Source of the DNA: Actinotalea sp.
Lineage (GTDB): Bacteria > Actinomycetota > Actinomycetes > Actinomycetales > Cellulomonadaceae
DNA: 12,909 nucleotides
Reading direction: 5' to 3'
Assembly: GCA_014360395.1 (NCBI GenBank)
Contig: JACIXM010000259.1
Span: forward strand, 1-12,909
Under the pieces are notes generated by a model. It did not search any database. It had not been told where the DNA came from and saw only the letters and a program-made list of their open reading frames with translations. The translations under genes were made by a program, and so were the position numbers. Of the stretch, positions 6,824-12,766 are shown in pieces; position 1 is the stretch's first letter; every line of letters starts with the position of its first letter.

Positions 6824-7582
6824 GTGACCGGACCGACCCCCGCGGCGTACCGGCGGCTCAGCGCCGTCGTCGTGCGGCGCATGCTCGCCGACGGCGAGCT
6901 GGACCCGTCCTCGGTCCGCGCCCTGGAGGAGGCCCGTCCCGGCGGGCCCCGGGCCGGCGTGCTCGCGGCCCTGCTCGCGGCCGAGGAGCGTGCCGCGGCG
7001 GCCGAGGAGCGTGCCGCGGCGGCCGAGGCGCTCCTCGCTGCGGCCACGAGCGGCGAGGACGTCGGGACCCCGCTGCCGCCGCGCGGCGCGCCGCCGGCGG
7101 ACGTCTCGCCGGCCGACGTCGCGTCCGCGGGCTCCGCCCCGGGGCCCGCGCCACCGACCGCCGCAACCCCGGCCCCACGGCCGGCGACCCCGGCCCCACC
7201 GCCGGCCACGCCGGCCCCCCGACCTGACGGCGGGGCGCCCGCCCCACCGTCCGCACCCACCACGCACAGAAGGAGCACGCAGATGGCCAACGTCCAGATG
7301 ATCGCCCTCGGGATGATCGAGACGAAGGGTCTGGTCGGCGCGATCGAGGCGGCGGACGCGATGGTGAAGGCCGCCAACGTCAGGCTGATCGGCAAGGAGC
7401 AGATCGGCGGCGGGTACGTCACCGTCATGGTGCGCGGCGACGTCGGCGCGGTGAAGGCCGCGACGGACGCCGGCGCGGCGGCCGCGGACCGGGTGGGCGA
7501 GCTCGTCTCGGTCCACGTGATCCCGCGTCCGCACGGTGACGTGGAGACGATCCTGCCGCGCACCGGCACCGACGAGGTCTGA
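6824..7582 (+). CDS. Long form of EutM: coiled-coil and proline-rich extension fused in frame to a BMC-H domain
   Basis: A GTG at 6824 with AGGAGG 7 bases upstream opens a frame that runs without a stop into eutM, giving 252 residues. Residues 1-35 hold an amphipathic stretch ([20 protein letters not shown]) resembling an encapsulation-type helix. Residues 45-75 form an Ala/Glu coiled coil containing two exact heptads AEERAAA. Residues 80-148 are Pro/Ala-rich and contain three 7-residue units ([21 protein letters not shown]). Residue 154 is the Met that starts the BMC domain. Strong GC bias at third positions in residues 1-130 says this frame is truly coding. The family normally has no such extension. 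By analogy with PduB/PduB', a long form could tether cargo to the shell from the lumen side. An alternative is a separate upstream gene that has lost its stop. I see no known domain in the extension. Confidence 0.6.
   Translation: MTGPTPAAYRRLSAVVVRRMLADGELDPSSVRALEEARPGGPRAGVLAALLAAEERAAAAEERAAAAEALLAAATSGEDVGTPLPPRGAPPADVSPADVASAGSAPGPAPPTAATPAPRPATPAPPPATPAPRPDGGAPAPPSAPTTHRRSTQMANVQMIALGMIETKGLVGAIEAADAMVKAANVRLIGKEQIGGGYVTVMVRGDVGAVKAATDAGAAAADRVGELVSVHVIPRPHGDVETILPRTGTDEV
6980..7028 (+). repeat. Exact 21-bp tandem repeat encoding coiled-coil heptads
   Basis: The 21-base unit at 6980-7000 is repeated without change at 7001-7021, and the first seven bases recur at 7022-7028. Each unit encodes one heptad, AEERAAA, in the extension of the long EutM. 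Perfect identity at synonymous positions points to recent duplication by slippage. Confidence 0.85.
7163..7225 (+). repeat. Three 7-residue Ala-Thr-Pro-Ala-Pro repeats in the EutM extension
   Basis: The long-EutM frame encodes [14 protein letters not shown] and ATPAPRP in succession (residues 114-134). The DNA units are similar but not identical. They form a stiff, disordered linker between the coiled coil and the BMC domain. Confidence 0.75.
7268..7275 (+). promoter_or_regulatory. Strong internal ribosome binding site for short EutM
   Basis: AGAAGGAG is placed 7 bases before the ATG at 7283. It lies inside the reading frame of the longer protein, where it encodes part of His-Arg-Arg-Ser-Thr-Gln. 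Codon use in these few bases departs from the GC-rich norm (CAC AGA AGG AGC ACG CAG), as expected if the site is kept for translation initiation rather than for the residues it encodes. Confidence 0.8.
7283..7582 (+). CDS. eutM: EutM, hexameric major shell protein (BMC-H), short form
   Basis: This is a canonical single BMC-domain protein of 99 residues that tiles the facets of the shell as hexamers. Recognisable features are the N-terminal [20 protein letters not shown], then [22 protein letters not shown] (the Lys of the hexamer-edge contact and the pore-loop region), [19 protein letters not shown] and [16 protein letters not shown], all typical of EutM/PduA/CsoS1. The ATG is preceded by AGAAGGAG with 7 bases spacing, one of the strongest ribosome sites in the window, so this form should be made in bulk. 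The frame is also open upstream, giving a 153-residue extension in the long form. It is followed after 20 bases by eutQ. The identity is firm; the ratio of short to long form is unknown. Confidence 0.93.
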   Translation: MANVQMIALGMIETKGLVGAIEAADAMVKAANVRLIGKEQIGGGYVTVMVRGDVGAVKAATDAGAAAADRVGELVSVHVIPRPHGDVETILPRTGTDEV

Positions 7583-7602
7583 CGCTCCCGAGGAGAGGGC
7601 TC

Positions 7603-8238
7603 ATGTCCCGATCGAGACGCGCCCTCACGTCCTCGGACGTCAGGGCGGCGCACGGCTCGGGACGGCTCCGGGTCGAGATCGTCCGCGGCACGCTCGTCAC
7701 CGCCCTCGCGGCGGAGACGGCGCGTGACCTCGGCGTGACGATCGAGGTCGTCCCGGCCTCGCCGGCCGCTCCTCCCGGCGGGTCCGGGGCGGACTCCCTG
7801 GAGGAGCGGGTCCGGCGTGCCGTCACCGCGGTGCTCGGGCAGGCACCGCCGACGCCGGTCCCGCCGGGGGCGCCCGCGCCCGCGCCCGTGCGCCACGTCG
7901 ACGCGCGCGACGTCCGGCTGACCCCGTTCCCGTTCCCGGGACCGGAGCCGGGTCAGGACGTCCGCGTGGCCGACGTGGTCACGGCCGAGCACGGGTGCCC
8001 CATGGGCGCGGGGTTCCTCACGCTCACGCGCGGCTGCTTCCCGTGGACGCTCACGTACGACGAGGTCGAGTACGTCGTCGAGGGTGAGCTGCACATCGGC
8101 ACCGACGCGGGCGTCGTCGTCGGTCGGCCCGGCGACGTGCTCTTCGTGCCCCGGGGGACCGCCATCACGTTCGGTACGCCGTCGTGGGCGAAGTTCCTGT
8201 ACGTCACCTTCCCGGCGGACTGGGGGGCGTCGTCGTGA
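7603..8238 (+). CDS. eutQ: EutQ, cupin-type acetate kinase of the eut operon
   Basis: EutQ of Salmonella is a cupin-fold acetate kinase needed for anaerobic growth on ethanolamine. This 211-residue protein shows the same plan. Residues 5-50 form the EutQ N-terminal module (RRALTSSDVRAAHGSGRL, then LVTALAAETARDLGVTI). Residues 65-80 are an amphipathic helix (SLEERVRRAVTAVLGQ) set between proline-rich linkers and resembling an encapsulation peptide. The cupin follows from about residue 100, with GFLTLTRGCFPWTLTYDEVE, VVEGELHIGTDAGVVVGRPG, DVLFVPRGTAITFGT and KFLYVTFPADW. These closely track the E. coli protein (233 residues), the difference being in the linkers. The ATG has GAGGAGAGGG upstream. 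The stop overlaps the eutT start by four bases (GTGA). Confidence 0.93.
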   Translation: MSRSRRALTSSDVRAAHGSGRLRVEIVRGTLVTALAAETARDLGVTIEVVPASPAAPPGGSGADSLEERVRRAVTAVLGQAPPTPVPPGAPAPAPVRHVDARDVRLTPFPFPGPEPGQDVRVADVVTAEHGCPMGAGFLTLTRGCFPWTLTYDEVEYVVEGELHIGTDAGVVVGRPGDVLFVPRGTAITFGTPSWAKFLYVTFPADWGASS

Positions 8239-8993
8239 TCGTCACCGAGCAGGCCCTGCGCCGGCAGCTGCCGCGCCCCCGGGCGGGGGCGCGCGTCCGC
8301 GTGGCGGCCGGTGACTCGCTGTCACCGGCGGCGGCGGACTTCGTCCGGCAGTGGTCCCTCGAGGTCGTCCACGAGGAGCCCCGCTCAGCCGCCGACGCCG
8401 GAGCCTGGGACCACCCCGGGACGTTCCCGGTGCGCCCGGGGGAACCCCGCTGCACCGCGTGCGGCAGCGTGGTGCACGACAAGCCGGACGCCCTGACCCA
8501 GCTCGACGCGTGCCACCTCGCCCCGAAGACCCACCCGCGCATCCGGCTGCGCGCGGGTCTCGACGAGCTGCAGGGCTGGGCCCTCCTGGCCGCCGCCACC
8601 GCGGCTCGGGACGGCCTCGGGACCCTCGCGGACGCGCTGGACTCCGTCGCGGCGTACTGCCGGGAGCTGCTCGCCGCGGAGTACTCCGAGCGGCCGGCCG
8701 CACCGCTCGCGCTGGCCGGGGCCGACGAGCAGCAGATCCACGCCGACACGCACGACCCTGCCGGCCGCCTCGGCGTCGAGCACCTGGTGCCGTCCTCCAC
8801 GGACGCGCCCGCCGCGCTGTGGCTCAACCTCCTGCGCTCCCGCGTGCGGGCCGTGGAGATCCTCGCGCTGGATGCCTTCGGCTCCCCGCACCACCCGTCC
8901 GGGGCCTCGGTGGTGCACGGGCTCAACCGCCTGTCCAGCGCCGTCTACTGGCTCGAGCTGCGGCTCGCCGCCGGCTGGGGCGGTGCGTCGTGA
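8235..8993 (+). CDS. eutT: EutT, corrinoid adenosyltransferase
   Basis: EutT attaches the adenosyl group to cob(I)alamin, supplying coenzyme B12 to EutBC. The GTG at 8235 overlaps the eutQ stop; an open frame back to 8184 lies inside eutQ and is rejected. The 252-residue product aligns in outline with enterobacterial EutT. It has an N-terminal module like that of EutQ (VTEQALRRQLPRPRAGARVR, SPAAADFVRQWSLEV), then KPDALTQLDACHLAPKTHPR and LRAGLDELQ, then VEHLVPSSTDAPAALWLNLL RSRVRAVE, and GLNRLSSAVYWLELRL at the end. It lacks roughly the last 25 residues of the E. coli protein. The metal motif known as H-x11-C-C-x2-C reads H60-x11-Arg72-Cys73-x2-Cys76: the first Cys is Arg. Activity is expected, but the metal site may differ from the Salmonella type. 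Confidence 0.92.
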   Translation: MIVTEQALRRQLPRPRAGARVRVAAGDSLSPAAADFVRQWSLEVVHEEPRSAADAGAWDHPGTFPVRPGEPRCTACGSVVHDKPDALTQLDACHLAPKTHPRIRLRAGLDELQGWALLAAATAARDGLGTLADALDSVAAYCRELLAAEYSERPAAPLALAGADEQQIHADTHDPAGRLGVEHLVPSSTDAPAALWLNLLRSRVRAVEILALDAFGSPHHPSGASVVHGLNRLSSAVYWLELRLAAGWGGAS

Positions 8994-9844
8994 CCTCGGC
9001 CGCCGTGGAGGCCGTCCTCCGGCAGGCCCGGGAGGTGGCCTCCGGGCGCGCCCGCCCCGCTCTGCCGGCGGGCACCGCGCTGCGCGTCGGGGTGGACCTC
9101 GGGACCGCCTACACGGTCCTCTTCGTCCTCGACGACGACGGCGTTCCCGTGGCCGGCGGGTACCGCTGGGCGGAGGTCGTGCGGGACGGCGTGGTCCTGG
9201 ACTTCGGCGGGGCGGTGGCCCTCGTCACGGCGCTGCGGGCCGCGGCCGAGGAGGTGCTCGGCGTCGAGCTGGACCACGCCGCCGTCACCGTCCCGCCGGG
9301 CGTCCCGGCGACCGAGGTGCGGGCGCACCGCTTCGTGGTCGAGGCCGCGGGGCTGGACTGCACCGCCGTCGTCGACGAGCCGACGGCCGCGAACGCCGTC
9401 CTGCAGGTCCGCGACGGCGCGGTGGTGGACGTGGGTGGAGGGACGACCGGGATCGCGGTCCTGCAGGACGGACGGGTCGTCAGCACCGCCGACGAGCCGA
9501 CGGGCGGGACGCACGTCAGCCTCGTCATCGCAGGGTCCCGGCGGGTGCCCTTCGAGGAGGCCGAGCGGCTCAAGCAGGACCCGGCGCTCCAGCCCGAGCT
9601 GCTCCCGGTCGTGCGGCCCGTGTTCGAGAAGGTGGCCACGATCGTGGCCGACCACCTGGCGCAGACGTCCGTCCCGGTCGACCGGCTCTGGCTCGTCGGC
9701 GGCACCGCCGCCTTCCCCGGCGTCGCGGACATCGTCCAGCAGGTCACGGGCCTGCCGACGGTGGTGCCGACCGACCCCTTGTTCGTGACCCCCCTCGGCG
9801 TCGCGCACCACGACGTCGCCCACACCCCTGGAAGAGGTGGCTGA
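8990..9844 (+). CDS. eutJ: EutJ, Hsp70/actin-fold chaperone-like protein
   Basis: EutJ is a conserved eut-operon ATPase-fold protein, thought to be a chaperone for assembly of the compartment or its enzymes. The 284-residue product (usual length about 280) has the nucleotide-binding motifs VGVDLGTAYTVLFVLD (residues 33-48), VVDEPTAANAV (127-137), VVDVGGGTTGIAVL (145-158) and LWLVGGTAAFPGVADI (233-248). The first 20 residues (SAAVEAVLRQAREVASGRAR) are a short amphipathic helix. The GTG start forms a GTGA overlap with the eutT stop; the frame is open further upstream, but that part runs through eutT. It ends 1 base before the next gene. The identity is firm; the biochemical role is poorly known in any organism. 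Confidence 0.92.
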   Translation: MTSAAVEAVLRQAREVASGRARPALPAGTALRVGVDLGTAYTVLFVLDDDGVPVAGGYRWAEVVRDGVVLDFGGAVALVTALRAAAEEVLGVELDHAAVTVPPGVPATEVRAHRFVVEAAGLDCTAVVDEPTAANAVLQVRDGAVVDVGGGTTGIAVLQDGRVVSTADEPTGGTHVSLVIAGSRRVPFEEAERLKQDPALQPELLPVVRPVFEKVATIVADHLAQTSVPVDRLWLVGGTAAFPGVADIVQQVTGLPTVVPTDPLFVTPLGVAHHDVAHTPGRGG

Positions 9845-9845
9845 C

Positions 9846-10469
9846 ATGGCCGGCGACGAGTTCCAGCTGCGTGCCTACGTGCACCTGGACCGGATGCAGC
9901 CGCAGTACGCGGCGTTCGTGGGCGCCGTCACCCAGGGCGACCCGCCGGTGGAGGGGATGGCGAGCCTCTACGTCGAGATGGCACCGGGAAACTGGGTGTT
10001 CCGTGTCGTCGACACGGTGGTGAAGTCGACCGACGTGCGCCCCGGGGCGCAGATCGTCGAGCGGGAGTTCGGCATGTTCGAGGTGCACTCCCTGTCACAG
10101 GCCGACGTGCTGCGCGCCGGGGAGGTCGCCCTCGCGGAGATCGGCCGTCCCGCGACCGACGCCGTGCGGCCCGAGATCGCGTCGATCCAGGTGATCACCA
10201 ACGTCAACCCGTACCAGGCGCAGCTGCTCAACCGGTTCGCGCGCGGAACGATGCTCGTCGCCGGGCAGACGATGCTCGTCGTCGAGGTGGCGCCCGCCGC
10301 CTACATCAACCTCGCGGCCAACGAGGCGGAGAAGGCCGCCCCGGTCAGCCTGATGCACATCTCGTCGGTCGGGCGCTTCGGGCGGCTGTGGATGGCGGGC
10401 CTGGAGGCGGACGTGCTCGCCGCCCGCGACGCCGCCGTCACCTCGATCGAGCACCTCGCCCAGCGGTAG
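9846..10469 (+). CDS. Second tandem BMC-domain shell protein (BMC-T), RMM-like
   Basis: The 207-residue product contains two BMC domains in tandem, so it should form a trimer (pseudohexamer) in the shell. Domain 1 (about 5-100) includes LRAYVHLDRMQPQYAAFVG, VEGMASLYVEMAPG, STDVRPGAQIVEREFGMFEV. Domain 2 (about 105-200) includes IASIQVITNVNPYQAQLLNR, LVVEVAPAAYINLAANEAEK and VGRFGRLWMAGLEADVLAA. From memory these match the BMC-T of the mycobacterial/rhodococcal RMM compartment and its relatives, not EutL, EutS or EutK. The ATG at 9846 is chosen because GAGGTGG lies 5 bases upstream; an in-frame GTG at 9837 would add only three residues. It follows eutJ by one base. It may replace a shell protein missing here, but that is inference. 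Confidence 0.9.
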   Translation: MAGDEFQLRAYVHLDRMQPQYAAFVGAVTQGDPPVEGMASLYVEMAPGNWVFRVVDTVVKSTDVRPGAQIVEREFGMFEVHSLSQADVLRAGEVALAEIGRPATDAVRPEIASIQVITNVNPYQAQLLNRFARGTMLVAGQTMLVVEVAPAAYINLAANEAEKAAPVSLMHISSVGRFGRLWMAGLEADVLAARDAAVTSIEHLAQR

Positions 10470-10477
10470 GAGGAGTC

Positions 10478-10807
10478 ATGACCAGACGATTCGTGACGCG
10501 CGCGACGGTCGACGCCACGCTGGCCCGCGGCGAGACGTCGATGGAGCTGTCCGGTGCGGTCACCGTGACGGACGAGGCGGCGACACGTGCCCGCGAGCGG
10601 GGGCTGGTGTTCGTGCGGGACGGCGCCGTGGTGGCGGGTCGGCCGACCCCGTCGTCGGCACCGGAGCCCGCGACGCCCGGTGCTGCGACGGGTCACGTGG
10701 ACCGCGCGGCCGTGCGGCGTGCCGTGGTGGCGACGCTCGGGCGTGTGCCACCGGAGCTCGACGCGGTCCTCGACCGGGTCCTGGGGCCGGACGGTCCCGG
10801 ACGGTGA
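10478..10807 (+). CDS. Small protein: EutQ-N-like module plus C-terminal encapsulation-like helices, no cupin
   Basis: No named family is recognised for this 109-residue protein, the last gene of the operon. Residues 3-46 (RRFVTRATVDATLARGETSM, then VTVTDEAATRARERGLVFV) align by eye with the N-terminal modules of EutQ and EutT in the same operon. They share Arg-Arg/Thr at the start, a helix, a hydrophobic strand, then Thr-x-x-A-x-x-x-A and Gly-hydrophobic. After a Pro/Ser/Ala linker (54-72), residues 73-102 hold an amphipathic helix VDRAAVRRAVVATLGRVP and a second short helix ending DAVLDRVL, resembling encapsulation peptides. The ATG is preceded by TAGGAGGAG, overlapping the stop of the BMC-T gene. 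It is not a truncated EutQ by recent decay, because the helix region is intact and the stop is natural. A role as an adaptor between cargo and shell is speculation. Confidence 0.75.
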   Translation: MTRRFVTRATVDATLARGETSMELSGAVTVTDEAATRARERGLVFVRDGAVVAGRPTPSSAPEPATPGAATGHVDRAAVRRAVVATLGRVPPELDAVLDRVLGPDGPGR

Positions 10808-10813
10808 GGGGAG

Positions 10814-10835
10814 CCGGACCCGGGACCGGGTCCGG
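10814..10835. terminator. Hairpin between the convergent eut operon and M15 peptidase gene
   Basis: CCGGACCCGG at 10814-10823 is exactly complementary to 10826-10835 around a two-base centre (about 8-9 bp form in practice). It sits 7 bases after the last eut stop and 17 bases before the end of the opposing gene. It has no T-run on either strand. The location suits a bidirectional terminator. Confidence 0.6.
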
Positions 10836-10852
10836 GACGCGCGCGCGAGACC

Positions 10853-12766
10853 TCAGGAGTCGGTGCCGAACTCCCAGTGCCACGGCTCCTGCGGACCGCC
10901 GCCGCCCGGCTGCATGACCCGGGGGTGGTACCAGCCGAACCGATCGGCGTTCGCCCGCATCCATCGGTAGTTGGCCGTGCTGAAGTTGCCGAGCCCGCCG
11001 AAGTTCGCGAAGTCCACCGCGACCCCGAGCCCGTGGTTGGACATGCCGGGAGGCGCCGCGAGGCTGCCCCGCGTGCGGCGGACGGCCACCTGCTGGGAGT
11101 AGCTGCGGTAGGAGCTCACGACGTCCAGGTCGCGGCCGAAGTCCGCGCGGTAGGCGGCGTTGAGCTGCTCGAGCGCGGCGGCGGCGTCGCAGCGCAGCTT
11201 CACGCCGGTGTCGAAGCCGACCCCGCAGAGGACGTCGGTCGGGATCTCGCCGTTCCGCGCGTTCTTGGCGACCTCGACCTTGCGCGCGAGCTCCGCCGCT
11301 GCGGCGGCCGCGGCCGCCTCCGCCTCGAGGCGGGCCTGCTCCTCGGCGGCCGCAGCCGCCTCGGCCTCCGCGATGGCGGCGTCGGCGAGGCCCTGGATCT
11401 CCGCGGTCAGCGCCGCGACCTCCTCGGCCCGCTCCTGGATCCGCCGGGAGACCTCGATGTCCAGGTCCGGCAGTGCCTCCACGAGCGCGGCCGTGGGCAC
11501 GCCGGCGGCGGACGCGGCTGCCTCCGGGGTGGGCGCCCCGGCGGCCGGGACGGTCTCCGGTCCCGCCGGGTCGGCGTCGGCGGCCTGCTCGCCGTCCACG
11601 GGCTCGGCGGCCTCGGTCCCGTCGCCGGCAGCCGGCTCGGCGTCGAGGGCCGGGGCCGTCTCGTCGAGCGGCTCACGGCCCTCGGCGGGCACCGAGCGCG
11701 ACGGCTGCTCGACCCGCGCCTCGTCGTCGGTGAGGTCCGCCTCCGTGCCCATGAGCGTCTCGAGGGCGGGGTCGGGAGCGGCCTCGAGCATCGCCGCCAG
11801 CTCGGCGGCAGCAGCCTCGAGGGCCGCGACCTTCTCCGGGTCGAGCACGGGCGCGGCGATCTCCTTGGCGCCGTGGGCGGCCGCGACGACCTCCTCCGCG
11901 GTCGACAGGGCCTCCGCGCGGCGCTCCGCGGCGTAGGCGGCGGCCTGGGCCGTGAGCCGCTCCGTGGCGGCGGTCTCGACGCGGTCGCGGCGCTCGGTCT
12001 CGGCCAGCGCCGCCGCGACGGCGGCCTCGGCCTGGGCGACGACACCCTGCTCCGCGTGGACCTGGGTGATGCCCAGTGTCAGCAGGCCGGCGGACAGCGC
12101 GACGACGGCGACCGGCTTGCGCGCGACGTGCGCGAAGGCGCCACGCCCACCCGGCTCGGGGCGGCTGCGCGGGCGGGCCGCCGGGCGCGGCACGCTGCGC
12201 ACGGGCTGGTCGACGAGGTGCCCGGTCGCGTGCCCCGGGCGGGACCCGGCAGCCGGGACGAGAGGCGCGTCGTCGGCACGCGCCGGCGTCACCACGGCGG
12301 CCGGGGCGTCCTGCTCGACCGGGGCGGTCAGGACGAGGGAGGCCGTGAACGGCGGGCGGCACGCTGTCGCGACCTGGTCCGGGCTCGCGCCCCGGGCGGC
12401 CGCAGCGGCGGCACGGGCCTGCTCCCGCAGCCGGATCTCCCGGCGGGTGAGCGGTCGCTCGCCGGCCGCAGGGGTGACCGGGGTGGTCGGCGCGGGGGTG
12501 GTCGGCACGGGGGTGGCCGGCACCGGGTCGGCCGGGGGGGCGACCGGGCGCAGCGGGAGGACCGGGCCCGAGACGGCGGTGACGGGCACGTCGTCGCCCG
12601 CGAGGGCCGCGGCGGCTGCGGCGAGACGCAGCTCGCGCCGGGTCAACGGTCGGGCGGTCGCCGGGGACGCCTCGGGGCCGCTCGAGGTCGACGGTGCGTC
12701 GACGGCCGCGGCAGCCTGCATCCGGAGGGCGCGTCGCGTGAGCGGCGCTCCGTCCTCGTGGGTCAT
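10853..12766 (-). CDS. Membrane-anchored M15/VanY-type D-Ala-D-Ala carboxypeptidase with long N-terminal region
   Basis: The 637-residue protein would trim peptidoglycan stem peptides outside the cell. Residues 1-215 are a predicted cytoplasmic, Pro/Ala/Arg-rich tail with three copies of Pro-Leu-Thr-Arg-Arg-x-x-Arg (8-15, 40-47, 105-112). One transmembrane helix follows at about 218-238 (VAVVALSAGLLTLGITQVHA). Outside are a coiled coil (240-298), an acidic Ala/Pro/Glu linker (336-425), a second coiled coil (438-500) and the C-terminal M15B domain. The zinc and catalytic motifs are intact: SSYRSYSQQ with Arg554, SNHGLGVAVDF with His578 and Asp585, and EPWHWEF with His630. The ATG has a weak AGGA 7 bases upstream. 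The gene is convergent with the eut operon and seems an unrelated chromosomal neighbour. Catalytic family is firm; the biological role is inferred. Confidence 0.9.
   Translation of the reverse strand: MTHEDGAPLTRRALRMQAAAAVDAPSTSSGPEASPATARPLTRRELRLAAAAAALAGDDVPVTAVSGPVLPLRPVAPPADPVPATPVPTTPAPTTPVTPAAGERPLTRREIRLREQARAAAAAARGASPDQVATACRPPFTASLVLTAPVEQDAPAAVVTPARADDAPLVPAAGSRPGHATGHLVDQPVRSVPRPAARPRSRPEPGGRGAFAHVARKPVAVVALSAGLLTLGITQVHAEQGVVAQAEAAVAAALAETERRDRVETAATERLTAQAAAYAAERRAEALSTAEEVVAAAHGAKEIAAPVLDPEKVAALEAAAAELAAMLEAAPDPALETLMGTEADLTDDEARVEQPSRSVPAEGREPLDETAPALDAEPAAGDGTEAAEPVDGEQAADADPAGPETVPAAGAPTPEAAASAAGVPTAALVEALPDLDIEVSRRIQERAEEVAALTAEIQGLADAAIAEAEAAAAAEEQARLEAEAAAAAAAAELARKVEVAKNARNGEIPTDVLCGVGFDTGVKLRCDAAAALEQLNAAYRADFGRDLDVVSSYRSYSQQVAVRRTRGSLAAPPGMSNHGLGVAVDFANFGGLGNFSTANYRWMRANADRFGWYHPRVMQPGGGGPQEPWHWEFGTDS
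12431..12745 (-). repeat. Three dispersed Pro-Leu-Thr-Arg-Arg-x-x-Arg motifs in the peptidase tail
   Basis: Copies lie at 12722-12745 (PLTRRALR), 12626-12649 (PLTRRELR) and 12431-12454 (PLTRREIR). Each is followed by an Ala-rich helix and separated from the next by Pro-rich spacers. Single copies of such basic motifs are common at the N termini of Micrococcales membrane proteins (recalled, not searched); three in one protein is notable. Confidence 0.8.

Noticed and set aside
7140..7230. CRISPR-like or minisatellite array in the proline-rich region
   Set aside because: The units are short, imperfect and in frame, encoding Pro/Ala repeats. There are no spacers.
6824..7282. A separate short gene ending before eutM
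   Set aside because: There is no stop codon in this frame before the EutM Met, so it can be separate only if a frameshift or stop has been lost. It was kept as an extension with lower confidence.
5071..8094. Open frame of 1007 codons on the - strand over eutL to eutQ
   Set aside because: It is a GC-driven shadow of five known genes. It contains no recognisable domain, and its composition is repetitive Arg/Gly/Ala.
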